From JAIEPT01 sp038217425 (lineage in GTDB: Bacteria; Planctomycetota; Planctomycetia; Gemmatales; Gemmataceae), in contig JBBQPM010000028.1 of assembly GCA_038217425.1 (NCBI GenBank), positions 1 through 51,425 of the forward strand: a stretch of 51,425 nucleotides of DNA, in the 5' to 3' direction. Positions within the stretch are counted from its first letter, which is position 1; the number at the start of each line of letters is the position of its first letter. The position numbers and the translations under genes were made by a program. Below are positions 34,161 to 42,618 of this stretch, in pieces. Under the pieces are notes generated by a model. The model worked only from the letters and a program-made list of their open reading frames with translations, had not been told where the DNA came from and did not search any database.

Positions 34161-34751
34161 ATGAATTCACACATCGTGAGTGAGCTTGCTTGGGAACGGA
34201 TGGTGACAGCCGTGGAAAAAGTGCGCGAACGTTTGCGACGTGCTACGCTGGCGTTGCAATCCGCAGGCATCCCGTATGCAGTTATTGGCGGCAATGCCGT
34301 GGCTGCCTGGGTGATGGAAGTGGACGAGGCCGCGGTGCGAAACACGCAGGATGTCGATATCCTCCTGCGCCGCGTCGATTTAGAGCGTGCCAAACAAGCC
34401 CTCGCTCCGGAGGGATTTATCTATCGGCACTCGTCGGGGATCGACATGTTTCTGGATGGTCCCGGAGCCAAAGCGCGTGATGTGGTCCACATCATCTTCG
34501 CAGGCGAAAAAGTTCGCAAAGAATACTCGATTTCTGCTCCGGATGTTGAAGAATCCAGGGCGACGCCAACGTTTCAAGTGCTGTCGCTAGAGGCGCTCCT
34601 GCGAATGAAGCTGACTTCATTTCGCGACAAAGATCGAACGCATGTCCGCGATTTGATCGACGTGGAACTCGTCGATGAAAGTTGGGTGCCCCGACTGCCG
34701 CCCGAGTTGGGGCAGCGGCTTCAGCAGTTGCTGGATACACCCGAAGGTTGA
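34161..34751 (+). CDS. nucleotidyltransferase-like protein (MNT/AbiEii type)
   Basis: A 196-residue protein with the polymerase-beta-like nucleotidyltransferase core: G43-G44 in VIGGNAVAAW and the metal-binding pair D64-V-D66 in TQDVDILLRR, followed by conserved SLEALLRMKLTSFRDKDRTH. Relatives include AbiEii-type and DUF6036-like proteins, some of which are toxins that modify tRNA or partner antitoxins, others uncharacterised singletons. No antitoxin-sized gene is adjacent, so a toxin role is not supported. GGAG lies 7 bases before the ATG. Base composition is less GC-rich than flanking genes, which could mean recent arrival. Confidence 0.75.
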   Translation: MNSHIVSELAWERMVTAVEKVRERLRRATLALQSAGIPYAVIGGNAVAAWVMEVDEAAVRNTQDVDILLRRVDLERAKQALAPEGFIYRHSSGIDMFLDGPGAKARDVVHIIFAGEKVRKEYSISAPDVEESRATPTFQVLSLEALLRMKLTSFRDKDRTHVRDLIDVELVDESWVPRLPPELGQRLQQLLDTPEG

Positions 34752-34776
34752 TAGTCTCTCTCACCGAGGTACTCGC

Positions 34777-35643
34777 ATGATTCGTTCGCTTACGCTTTTA
34801 CTACTATCGGCGTCCTTCACCTGGGCAGGGCCCAAGGATCCGCCGGTCGAACAGCAACCGACCGACGACAAGGCTGCCAAGGTCGTGTTGATCGCGGGTT
34901 CCGGCTACTTCAAGGCCGGGGAACACGATTACCTCGCCGGCTGCGCGGTGCTGCACGATCTCCTGAAACAAACGCCCGGCGTCGCGCCGGTGTTCGTCAA
35001 GGATTGGCCGCAGAATCCGGAGACGCTCAAGGGGGCCCGCACCATCGTTATCCTCTTCGACGGCGGCGACAAGCACGGCTTCCTCAAGGAAAATCGCCTG
35101 GCCGAGATTCAGAAACTCGCGGAGTCGGGCGTCGGCTTGGTCGCGCTGCATCAGGGAGTCGACGTTTCCAAAGACCTGGGGGAGCGCTTTCGCGGTCTGT
35201 TCGGCGCCGCCTGGGAAAAGGGCTATTCCGCGCGCGCGCACTGGATCGGCGAGTTCAGCAAATTCCCCGATCATCCCATCGCCCGCGGCGTTACCCCCTT
35301 CAAGATCGACGATGGCTGGCTCTTCAAGCTGCGCTTCGTGCCGGACCTAAAAGGCGTGACCCCCTTGGTCAAAACGGTCTCGCCCAAGGCGCCCGCTGAG
35401 AGCATCCAGAGCAACGAAGCGACGGTGGGCTGGGCATACGAACGCGCGGGCAAGGGAAGGTCTTTCTGCTTCACCGGTTGCCATCTGCACGACAGCCTGG
35501 CGCAGGAAGGCTATCGTCGGTTCCTGGTCAACGGCATTCTGTGGTCGGCGGGGCTCGAGGTCCCGGCTGAGGGAGCGCCGGTCGCTTTGAATCCCAGCGA
35601 CCTCAAGGGGTATCTGCAATCGGCGCCGGTCAAGAAGAAGTAA
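34777..35643 (+). CDS. secreted ThuA-like protein
   Basis: A 288-residue exported protein: signal peptide MIRSLTLLLLSASFTWA (1-17), then a ThuA-like (glutamine-amidotransferase fold) domain with VVLIAGSGYFKAGEHDY, TIVILFDGGDKHGF, GVGLVALHQGV and a closing GRSFCFTGCHLHDSL. ThuA-like domains are frequent in secreted planctomycete proteins near sugar metabolism; their reaction is poorly defined. GAGG lies 7 bases before the ATG at 34777 and the signal peptide fixes the start. It begins 25 bp after the nucleotidyltransferase-like gene and converges on the kinase gene, separated by 4 bp. Confidence 0.85.
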   Translation: MIRSLTLLLLSASFTWAGPKDPPVEQQPTDDKAAKVVLIAGSGYFKAGEHDYLAGCAVLHDLLKQTPGVAPVFVKDWPQNPETLKGARTIVILFDGGDKHGFLKENRLAEIQKLAESGVGLVALHQGVDVSKDLGERFRGLFGAAWEKGYSARAHWIGEFSKFPDHPIARGVTPFKIDDGWLFKLRFVPDLKGVTPLVKTVSPKAPAESIQSNEATVGWAYERAGKGRSFCFTGCHLHDSLAQEGYRRFLVNGILWSAGLEVPAEGAPVALNPSDLKGYLQSAPVKKK

Positions 35644-35647
35644 GCCG

Positions 35648-37987
35648 TCAGCGCGGCAAGCGAAACAGATGAATCGACCCGCCGGCGACGAGCAGATGCC
35701 TGCCGTCGCTGGCGAAGGCGAGATCGGTCGCGGGCGCCGGCAGTTTGGCGAGTTCGCTCGACGTCAACGAGCGCGGGTCCCAGAGCCGAATCTTGCCGTC
35801 GGCGCTCGCCGTGGCCAAGCGGTTGCCGTCGAGCGAGATGGCCAGGTCGTTAATTCCCTCCACGAACGTCTGCAGGTGCGACTTGAGCCGCTGGTCGTAC
35901 CAAATCAGCGACCGGAGTTGCCCCGGCAGAGCGACGTAGAGATATTCCCCTTGCGGGTGAAATCCCAGGTTCGCCTTCGCGATCTTGGCTTTCGTGAGTT
36001 CGAGAGCATCGAGAATCTGGCCTGTCTGGGCGTCTGCCCAGCGCAGCATCCCGGACGTCGTGAGCCAAAATAGCAATTTCCCATCAGGGGTGAACGTAAG
36101 TGCGGCCACGTCGTCGCCGAGCGGGGCGCCCCGTTTGAGGCCACTCGCGACGTCCCAAATCTGGATCGGCCCGCCGTCCCCCGCGGCGGCGAGCGTCTTG
36201 CCCGAGGGAGCGAATGCCAGGTGCCGAACCGTGCGGTCGGCTGGCATCTCCAGCGTCCGCGCGTTCAAGGTGCTCGACGCATCGGCGAAGAACCACAGTT
36301 TGCCGTCTTTGCCGCCCATCGCCAGCGATGCGCCGTCAGGCGAAAAGACAATGCGCTCGGCCTGCTTGAGTGCGTCGGGATACTCGGTCGGCACTGCCGG
36401 CGCGGCCGTGTGGAAGTGCAGAATTTTCGCTTCCGCCCCGGCGATCAATGTCGAGAGTCGCGGGCTGAGCGCCAGTGTTTGAAAACGCGTCACTTTCCCC
36501 GGGCTGGCAATGGTCGCGGCTCCGATCGGCGCCGCTGTCTTGCTCTTGCCATGGACGAATCCCTTCCAGTCGTCCAGCGGCGAACGAGGCTCGGCCATGG
36601 CGCGGGCGAACTCCGCAGCCGACGGCGCGAGCGGATGATCTTGCCGATACGCCAGGAGTTCGCCACGGGCAGCATCGGGGGCGACGCCGGGTTTGCGAAA
36701 TCGCGCAAGGGCTTCGGCCCAGGCGTCGATCTTCGCCGGCCGCTTCGGCGCCGGAGGGCCAGGAACGACGGGTGCGCTCGCATTCCATTTCCCCACCGCA
36801 ACCCACCCGAGCATGCATAAGCCGACGACTCCCGCGAGCCAGAGCCAGCGCCGACGGGCGCCCTGCGGGGCGGCGACGATCGGCTTCGCACGCGTCGACT
36901 CTTCCAGAGCCCGCACGATGTCGCGCGGGGATTGAAACCGATCTTCCGGCTTCTTCGCCATCATCTTGGCGAGAACCGCTTCAAGCTCCGGCGAAATTCG
37001 TAACTCGGACTCCGCGAGTTTGGATTCGCCTTTGTCGCGGTCGGCCTGCCAGCGCGCCCGTCGCGCCTGCTCGACCGGCGTCGGCGCCTCCAGCTTGTGA
37101 GCGAGGACGCGCTCCATGAACGTTGCCCGCAAGAACGGCACGCTCCCCGTAAGTAGGTAGTAAAATGCACATCCGAGGCTGTAGATGTCGGCACGGATGT
37201 CGCAGGTCTTGCTGCTCTCGGCCTGTTCCGGGGCCAGGAAGTCGGGCGTGCCCAGGACGGCGCCGGCCTGCGTCAGGTTGGTCAGGTTCGGATCGTCGTC
37301 CCAGCGTGCCAGGCCCAGGTCGAGCAATTTCACGAGGCCGAGCGGATATTGGCTGCGCTCGGGTTCGCGGAGATCTTCGGGGAGCACGACGAGCAAATTC
37401 GCGGGCTTGACGTCGCGATGCACCAGGCCGAGTTCGTGGACCGCCTGCAGCGCCTCCGCCGCCTGTCGCAAGTACGAGACAGCCTGAGCGACGGGGAGCG
37501 GCCCGCCATGCTTGACGTGACGGGCGAGGTCGGGACCGGCGATGAACTCCATGGCGATGAAGCAATCTTTGCCGGCGCAGTCGGCCTCATAGGCGCGGAC
37601 GATGTTCGGATGGCTCATTTGCTGCAAGACGCGCATCTCGCGCTGGAAGCGCTGGAACGTGCGCTGATTGGTCTTGGCGTCGGCGCGCAAAACCTTGAGC
37701 GCGACGATGCGCTCGTCCTTCAGCGAGCGGGCCTTGTAGACCTGTCCCATCGCCCCCTCGCCGACGCGGGAGAGAAGTTGGTAGCCCCCCAACGTCAGTT
37801 CGGCGCTTTTGCCTTGCAGGAGGTAGTTGATCTGAAACGAGGAGAGCCAATCGCGGTTGATGAGTTCCTGGGCGAGTTTCTTGGGTGGCATGTCCTCGAA
37901 ACGCGACAATTCCGCCTGCCGGCCCTCGTCGAGCAGACGGTTTTGCCCGATCAGGCGGATCAAGTTCTGCGAGGCGGTCGCCGGCAT
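35648..37987 (-). CDS. Hanks-type Ser/Thr protein kinase with WD40 tail
   Basis: A 779-residue membrane kinase. A short planctomycete-type leader (about 1-60, ending in DWLSSFQINYLLQGK) precedes the kinase domain (about 68-365): P-loop VGEGAMGQV (75-83), catalytic lysine K98, H190-R-D192 with VKPANLL, D223-L-G225 and the APEQ loop. One membrane segment (about 381-399) links to an outer part with a degenerate WD40 propeller (about 490-779; FSPDGASLAMGG, LRLWD-like units). I start it at 37987, where homology to this leader type begins. A frame-extending ATG at 38038 lies upstream of a TATAAC box (38025-38030), so it would be outside the transcript. A candidate writer for FHA readers, though none is adjacent. 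Confidence 0.9.
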   Translation of the reverse strand: MPATASQNLIRLIGQNRLLDEGRQAELSRFEDMPPKKLAQELINRDWLSSFQINYLLQGKSAELTLGGYQLLSRVGEGAMGQVYKARSLKDERIVALKVLRADAKTNQRTFQRFQREMRVLQQMSHPNIVRAYEADCAGKDCFIAMEFIAGPDLARHVKHGGPLPVAQAVSYLRQAAEALQAVHELGLVHRDVKPANLLVVLPEDLREPERSQYPLGLVKLLDLGLARWDDDPNLTNLTQAGAVLGTPDFLAPEQAESSKTCDIRADIYSLGCAFYYLLTGSVPFLRATFMERVLAHKLEAPTPVEQARRARWQADRDKGESKLAESELRISPELEAVLAKMMAKKPEDRFQSPRDIVRALEESTRAKPIVAAPQGARRRWLWLAGVVGLCMLGWVAVGKWNASAPVVPGPPAPKRPAKIDAWAEALARFRKPGVAPDAARGELLAYRQDHPLAPSAAEFARAMAEPRSPLDDWKGFVHGKSKTAAPIGAATIASPGKVTRFQTLALSPRLSTLIAGAEAKILHFHTAAPAVPTEYPDALKQAERIVFSPDGASLAMGGKDGKLWFFADASSTLNARTLEMPADRTVRHLAFAPSGKTLAAAGDGGPIQIWDVASGLKRGAPLGDDVAALTFTPDGKLLFWLTTSGMLRWADAQTGQILDALELTKAKIAKANLGFHPQGEYLYVALPGQLRSLIWYDQRLKSHLQTFVEGINDLAISLDGNRLATASADGKIRLWDPRSLTSSELAKLPAPATDLAFASDGRHLLVAGGSIHLFRLPR

Positions 37988-38089
37988 TTGTCCCAGTTTC
38001 CATGGAGCGAACAGAGAGTCCTGCGTTATACTAATCATAGCTCACGCCGAGAAGTTCCGAGCCCGATTCGAGAAATAAATCACAGTCCC

Positions 38090-39139
38090 ATGACGAAACT
38101 CCCCTGGCCTCCCCACGATCCGGAAATCGCCGCCGCCTTGATGTTGGCCTATCGCGACGAGTCGTGGAGCAAGTACCACGGCCCCAACTGCGAACGCCTG
38201 CAGGCGCAGATCGCCGCCGCCTGGGGTGGCGAACACGTCTTCCTGTGCGGCAGCGGTACCTACGCGGTCGAACTCGGCCTGCGCGCCTTGAACGTCGAGC
38301 CCGGCGACGAGGTGATCCTTGCCGATTACGATTTCCCGGGCAATTTCCTGACCATCCACGAACTCGGCGCGACGCCGGTGCTGGTCGACGTCGATGCGGA
38401 GAGCTGGAACCTGTCGATTTCCGCGGTGCGCGCCGCTCTGAGCCCGAAGACCAAGGCGATCGTCGCCTCGCACCTGCACGGCGGAGTGGTGCCGATGCGC
38501 GAGCTGCGCGACGCGGCGCCGGGCGTCGCCATTCTCGAGGATGCGTGCCAGTGCCCCGGCGCGTGGATCCAGGGCAAGCGGGCCGGCGCTTGGGGCGACG
38601 TCGGCGTCGTGAGTTTCGGCGGCTCGAAACTCCTCAGCGCCGGCCGCGGAGGGGCCGTATTCACCTCCCGGCCCGACGTGGCAGCGCGGGCGCGCGTGCA
38701 TCACCTGCGCGGCAACATCGTTTGTCCCCTCTCGGAACTCCAGGCCGCCGTCCTGGGGCCGCAACTGGCCAAGCTCGACGAACGCAATCGCCGACGTGGC
38801 GCGTTCGTCGCACACCTCACGCGAGCGCTGGCGGACAACCGCCGGCTCAGGCCGTTCGTCAATCGCGTCGACGCCGAGCCTGGCTACTACAAGGTCGGGT
38901 TCCAGTACCAGGGATGTCGCACCCACTTGATTGAGCGGATGCACGCGGCCGGATTTTCGCTCGACGTCGGCTTTCGCGCGGGGCACGTCGGCCGATCGCC
39001 CAAACGCTACCGCGCCGGGTCGAGTCTCGAGCAATCGCTGCGGGCGCACCAGCAGGCCGTGGTGCTGCATCATCCGCTGTTGCTCGAGGACGTGAGCCAT
39101 GCCGAGCGCTTTGCCGCGGCGCTTGCTGCGATGGAGTGA
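38090..39139 (+). CDS. DegT/DnrJ/EryC1-family aminotransferase
   Basis: A 349-residue fold-type I PLP enzyme of the DegT/DnrJ/EryC1 group, which transaminates keto-sugars for aminosugar or antibiotic synthesis. FLCGSGTYAVELGL binds the phosphate, E150-D151-A contacts the PLP ring, and K180 in VSFGGSKLLSAGRGG is the Schiff-base lysine. Length is slightly short of the usual 370-390. No Shine-Dalgarno is evident before the ATG at 38090. No glycosyltransferase or sugar-nucleotide gene is nearby, so the pathway is unknown. It is divergent from the kinase gene, with about 100 bp between starts. Confidence 0.87.
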   Translation: MTKLPWPPHDPEIAAALMLAYRDESWSKYHGPNCERLQAQIAAAWGGEHVFLCGSGTYAVELGLRALNVEPGDEVILADYDFPGNFLTIHELGATPVLVDVDAESWNLSISAVRAALSPKTKAIVASHLHGGVVPMRELRDAAPGVAILEDACQCPGAWIQGKRAGAWGDVGVVSFGGSKLLSAGRGGAVFTSRPDVAARARVHHLRGNIVCPLSELQAAVLGPQLAKLDERNRRRGAFVAHLTRALADNRRLRPFVNRVDAEPGYYKVGFQYQGCRTHLIERMHAAGFSLDVGFRAGHVGRSPKRYRAGSSLEQSLRAHQQAVVLHHPLLLEDVSHAERFAAALAAME

Positions 39140-39200
39140 GTGGAATGGACTTCGCCCGCCGAGTTTGCTAGGATAGTCTTCAACACCTATGGAGTCGCCG

Positions 39201-40049
39201 ATGCACGCCGTCACCGCGCTCATGCTGTTCACGCTGGCTCAGCCTCCCGCGCTCGCGCCGCCGATCGCGACCAGGTTTGTCCAGGTCTACCCCCACTCGG
39301 AAAAGGCCGAGGTTTTCGCCCGCAGCCTGGGGCAGATCCGCGCCGTCGTGCTCATTCACGGCTACAAGATTCATGGCCTCAAGAGCACCACCGTCGCTCA
39401 GCCGATTTTTCACGGCTGGCAAGAGCCCAAGAGCACCCTGGTGATCGAACTGGGAAAAAACTCCGACGTGTTCGCGTTCGCCTACGGTCAGAACGGCACG
39501 CTCGATGCCGTCAGCCAGCACCCCGCCTTGACGGCCGCCGTCCGCAAATTGCAGTCGATCGGCTACAAAGAAATCGTACTGCTCGGGCACAGCGCCGGCG
39601 GCGTGATCGCCCGACAGTTCGTCGAAGATCAACCCGACGTCGGCATTAGCCGGGTCATTCAGGTCTGCCCCCCCAATTGCGGCACGAGCTTGGCCGGGCT
39701 CACCCTGGCGGTCGCCAAGGAACAAGAGGCGTTCGTCAAGTCGCTCAGCAAGGACACGCGAATCAAGAACCAAGCTGCGCGTCTGGCCAAGCCGATCCCC
39801 GCTCATGTCGAGTTCGTTTGCGTCGTCGGCATGCTCACCAAGACGGGCGACGGCCTGGTCTCGTGCCATTCGCAATGGTGCGAGGATCTGCAACGTCAGG
39901 GCATCCCCGCCGTCAAAGTCCCCGCCGACCACTGGACCATCGTCCGCTCGAGCAAGTCGGTGGAGAAAATCGCCGAGTTGGCCAAAACGACGCACCAACG
40001 ACTCAAGCCCGCTGAGGTCGAGACGCTCAAGAAATTGATCCTGCCGTAA
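39201..40049 (+). CDS. exported lipase-like alpha/beta hydrolase
   Basis: A 282-residue alpha/beta-hydrolase. A weak signal peptide (MHAVTALMLFTLAQPPALAP) is followed by VVLIHGY (oxyanion region) and the nucleophile elbow G129-HSAGG with S131; KTGDGLVS probably carries the acid and PADHWTIV (about residue 249) the histidine. Lipase-class or esterase activity is expected; the substrate is unknown. Start at 39201 because GGAG (39191-39194) is 6 bases upstream; an ATG at 39189 is in frame but would overlap that site. Followed by a family A palindrome. Confidence 0.8.
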   Translation: MHAVTALMLFTLAQPPALAPPIATRFVQVYPHSEKAEVFARSLGQIRAVVLIHGYKIHGLKSTTVAQPIFHGWQEPKSTLVIELGKNSDVFAFAYGQNGTLDAVSQHPALTAAVRKLQSIGYKEIVLLGHSAGGVIARQFVEDQPDVGISRVIQVCPPNCGTSLAGLTLAVAKEQEAFVKSLSKDTRIKNQAARLAKPIPAHVEFVCVVGMLTKTGDGLVSCHSQWCEDLQRQGIPAVKVPADHWTIVRSSKSVEKIAELAKTTHQRLKPAEVETLKKLILP

Positions 40050-40086
40050 GTCCTCGGGCAAGGATAAGATCGTCAAAAGAAGTCAA

Positions 40087-40185
40087 GCCACAGAGAGCAC
40101 AGAGGACACGGAGAAATACAAGACCTGCAAAGAGCTTCACGGCAGTCCTCTTTTTTATCTCTGTGTCCTCTGTGCTCTCTGTGGC
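40087..40185. repeat. dispersed palindrome family A, copy 3
   Basis: Starts GCCACAGAGAGCACAGAGGA and ends CCTCTGTGCTCTCTGTGGC, with arms of about 30 bp and a spacer of about 35 bp that differs from copies 1 and 2. It lies 48 bp before tyrS, so it is either a terminator for the hydrolase gene or part of the tyrS leader. Confidence 0.7.
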
Positions 40186-40233
40186 TCGACTTGTAGACTC
40201 TTTGGTCCAGCGCGTAAGTCCGAGGAAGCAAGC

Positions 40234-41463
40234 ATGTCGATTCTGGATGTCCTCCGCGAACGCGGTTTCGTACAGCAGTGCACCCACGAACAAGCTCTTA
40301 CGAGACTCCTCGCGGAGAAGTCGACTGTCTTCTACTGCGGTTTCGATCCGACCGCCGACAGTCTCCACTGCGGCAGTCTCATGCCGATCATGGCCATGCG
40401 CCATCTGCAAAATGCGGGCCATCATCCCATCGCCATCGTCGGCGGCGGCACCGCCATGGTCGGCGATCCCTCCGGCAAAACCGAGATGCGCAAACTCCTG
40501 GGCCCCGAAGACATCGACAAGAACGGCGCTGGCATCCTCGCCCAACTCCAGCGTTACCTCAATCTCGACGGCACGGCAGGCCGATTCGTCAACAACGCCG
40601 ACTGGCTCATGCCGCTGCGCTACATCGACTTCTTGCGCGACGTCGGCAAGCACTTCAAAGTCAACGAGATGGTGAAAGCCGAGGCCTACCGGCAGCGACT
40701 CGAACGTGAAGAAGGCCTGTCGTTCATCGAGTTCAACTACCAGCTTTTGCAGGCGTACGACTTCCTTGTGCTCCACCAGAAGTTCGGCTGCCAGCTGCAA
40801 ATCGGCGGCGACGATCAGTGGAGCAACATCCTCGCGGGCACCGACCTCGTGCGCAAGTTTCATGGCCAGCAAGCCTACGGCCTGACATTCCCGCTGCTGA
40901 CGACGGCGCGCGGCGAAAAGATGGGCAAGACCGCGGCGGGGGCGATCTGGCTCAGCGCCCAGAGAACGTCGCCGTTCGAGTTCTTCCAGTACTGGCGCGA
41001 CATCGACGACGTCGACGTCGCCCGCTTCCTGGCCTACTTCACGCTGCTGCCGATGGACGAGGTCCGTCGGCTCTCGGTCCTCAAGGACAAGGAGATCAAT
41101 GAGGCCAAGAAGATTCTCGCGTTCGAAGCGACAGCCCTATGTCACGGCCCCGAAGCTGCGGCCAAAGCGAAGGCGGCCGCAGGTCTCTTCGACGGCGGCA
41201 AGGCGGACCTCAGCGCCGTGCCGACGACGAATTTGCCGCGCAGCGAATTCGTTCAGGGGATCGCGGCTACCGATTTGTTGGTCCGAACGGGATTGGCGGA
41301 GTCGAAAAAGGCGGCGCGTCGGCTCATCGAGCAGGGGGGCGCGTATCTCAACGATCAGCCAATCACGGACGTGGCCGCGGTCATCAAGGAAGACGCGTTG
41401 GGGCCGGAGGGATTGTTGTTACGGCAGGGAAAGAAGAAGTATCACCGCGTGGTGGTGCAGTGA
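40234..41463 (+). CDS. tyrS: tyrosyl-tRNA synthetase
   Basis: Class I aminoacyl-tRNA synthetase charging tRNA-Tyr, 409 residues. The HIGH-type motif is H45-C-G-S48 in FDPTADSLHCGSLMP and the KMSKS-type motif is K229-M-G-K-T233; GDDQWSNI and the tyrosine-site region GFDPTADS are typical. A C-terminal S4 RNA-binding domain (about 340-409; AARRLIEQGGAYLN) is present. GAGGA lies 7 bases before the ATG at 40234. No T-box stem was recognised in the leader; a family A palindrome lies there instead. Confidence 0.95.
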   Translation: MSILDVLRERGFVQQCTHEQALTRLLAEKSTVFYCGFDPTADSLHCGSLMPIMAMRHLQNAGHHPIAIVGGGTAMVGDPSGKTEMRKLLGPEDIDKNGAGILAQLQRYLNLDGTAGRFVNNADWLMPLRYIDFLRDVGKHFKVNEMVKAEAYRQRLEREEGLSFIEFNYQLLQAYDFLVLHQKFGCQLQIGGDDQWSNILAGTDLVRKFHGQQAYGLTFPLLTTARGEKMGKTAAGAIWLSAQRTSPFEFFQYWRDIDDVDVARFLAYFTLLPMDEVRRLSVLKDKEINEAKKILAFEATALCHGPEAAAKAKAAAGLFDGGKADLSAVPTTNLPRSEFVQGIAATDLLVRTGLAESKKAARRLIEQGGAYLNDQPITDVAAVIKEDALGPEGLLLRQGKKKYHRVVVQ

Positions 41464-41568
41464 GTCTCGACGGTCAGGGGGCGATCAGTTACACTGAGTG
41501 GAGCGAGAGGCGACTGGGCCGTGTGGGCCGAGCACATTTTTTCGCGGACGTCACATAGAAGGTGCATC

Positions 41569-41733
41569 ATGAGTATCGTGCGAATCGGCCTGGCGGAAAC
41601 GAAGAAATTCTCAGAGGGCTACGACGCCATCTTCGGCAAGAAGAAAAAGGAAGAGGCGGAAGCGAAGGAGAAGAAACCCGCCCCCGCGAAGTCGGAAGAG
41701 AAGAAGCCGGACGCAAAGAAGAAAAAGAAGTAA
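41569..41733 (+). CDS. small lysine-rich protein, MSIVRIGLAETKKF type
   Basis: A 54-residue protein. The first 26 residues (MSIVRIGLAETKKFSEGYDA plus IFGKKK) resemble a small protein I recall from other planctomycetes; the rest is a low-complexity Lys/Glu/Pro/Ala tail ending in KKKKK. It has no signal peptide or membrane segment, and no function is known to me. AAGG lies 7 bases before the ATG. It follows tyrS by 105 bp and may have its own promoter (a TACACT box lies at about 41490). Confidence 0.7.
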   Translation: MSIVRIGLAETKKFSEGYDAIFGKKKKEEAEAKEKKPAPAKSEEKKPDAKKKKK

Positions 41734-41780
41734 CAAACGGAAATGGCAGAACGGCGACTCGACCCCAGGGGAAACGCGTC

Positions 41781-42251
41781 GTGGACTGGTACGATCTCAC
41801 CGGAAAATACCACGCCCTCACGTTTACGAATGAATGTCGGCTTTCATCGCTGTCCGCCGAATGGCAACGAGAATTGGCTTCTCTTTGGCGATTAGAGGCG
41901 GACGTCAACAACGGCGCGTATCTTCAATTCCTGCAAAATTGGGGGAGAGAAAGTTTCATTTACGCCAGTGAGGCGCTACGCAAAATTGGCGCCCGACGCA
42001 TGGCCGAAATCGTCGACCAGTGCCAGGCTCTGGTCGACGAGCATTTTGATCCCGAAGCCAGAGCTCTGGAAGAGAATCAGTGGTTGATGCCAAATTCCTT
42101 CGTAGATCGGAACAGCGTTCTTGTCCCGGCGCCTCGATCCTCGCTACCCGATGAAGTTGTCGATCGCATCCAAGTTTTATCCTGTGCCTTTATGGACTAT
42201 CCGGACGATATTGCGCAACTTGGGATGCGCTATTACAAACTGAAGAGCTGA
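41781..42251 (+). CDS. DMP19-like protein
   Basis: A 156-residue acidic protein. LWRLEADVNNGAYLQFLQNW followed by an alanine/isoleucine helix (ASEALRKIGARRMAEI) is the DMP19/DUF4375 signature. The founding member, from Neisseria, is a DNA-mimicking protein that antagonises a transcription factor; most relatives are uncharacterised. The frame has no ATG near the homologous start, so the GTG at 41781 is used, with AGGGGA about 9 bases upstream. It starts 47 bp after the lysine-rich small gene. Less GC-rich than tyrS. Confidence 0.75.
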   Translation: MDWYDLTGKYHALTFTNECRLSSLSAEWQRELASLWRLEADVNNGAYLQFLQNWGRESFIYASEALRKIGARRMAEIVDQCQALVDEHFDPEARALEENQWLMPNSFVDRNSVLVPAPRSSLPDEVVDRIQVLSCAFMDYPDDIAQLGMRYYKLKS

Positions 42252-42618
42252 CGGGACAAGCTTTCAACCCGGAGGCTGGAAAGGGCAGTGGAGGCGGATG
42301 CCAACGCGCTTGCGCCCTCTTTTGCCCAAGCGGCTCATCGCATCAATGCCGTCCCAGCCGCTTGGGTTCGTCCAGCGCGCCATAGAGAGTTTCGTCCCCC
42401 GATTTTCGATGGAGCATTTCTCGCCCAATTCGAGCAAACGGCGCCCTTGCCATTCCAAGTATTCCTCCGATTTTTTTTGCGTCCTTGCAGTCACTCAGGC
42501 GTGGACCCCGCGTCCGATGGTCAGAAATTCATATGATGGACACTATCTGGAGCACCATGTGCGACTTTAAGGTCGCGATTTGGTCGCTTCTGGTGGGTGA
42601 CAACCAGGCAGGGATGGG
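42252..42618. other. 367-bp region without a supported gene
   Basis: Lower in GC than the neighbours. A minus-strand frame (42264-42494, 76 codons) and a plus-strand frame (42288-42536) overlap; neither has a recognisable domain or a ribosome-binding site. It could be the remains of a gene. A T-run (42473-42480) is present without a clear stem before it. Confidence 0.4.

Noticed and set aside
34161..34751. Toxin-antitoxin system around the nucleotidyltransferase-like gene
   Set aside because: No antitoxin-sized partner. The neighbours are a LOG protein and a secreted ThuA protein.
37988..38038. ATG at 38038 as kinase start
   Set aside because: A TATAAC box at 38025-38030 on the same strand would place it outside the transcript, and the typical kinase leader begins at 37987.
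40186..40233. T-box riboswitch before tyrS
   Set aside because: The leader is short and occupied by a dispersed palindrome; no T-box sequence or specifier stem was seen.
42264..42494. Possible 76-codon minus-strand gene
   Set aside because: No recognised family and no ribosome-binding site. It overlaps an equally unsupported plus-strand frame.
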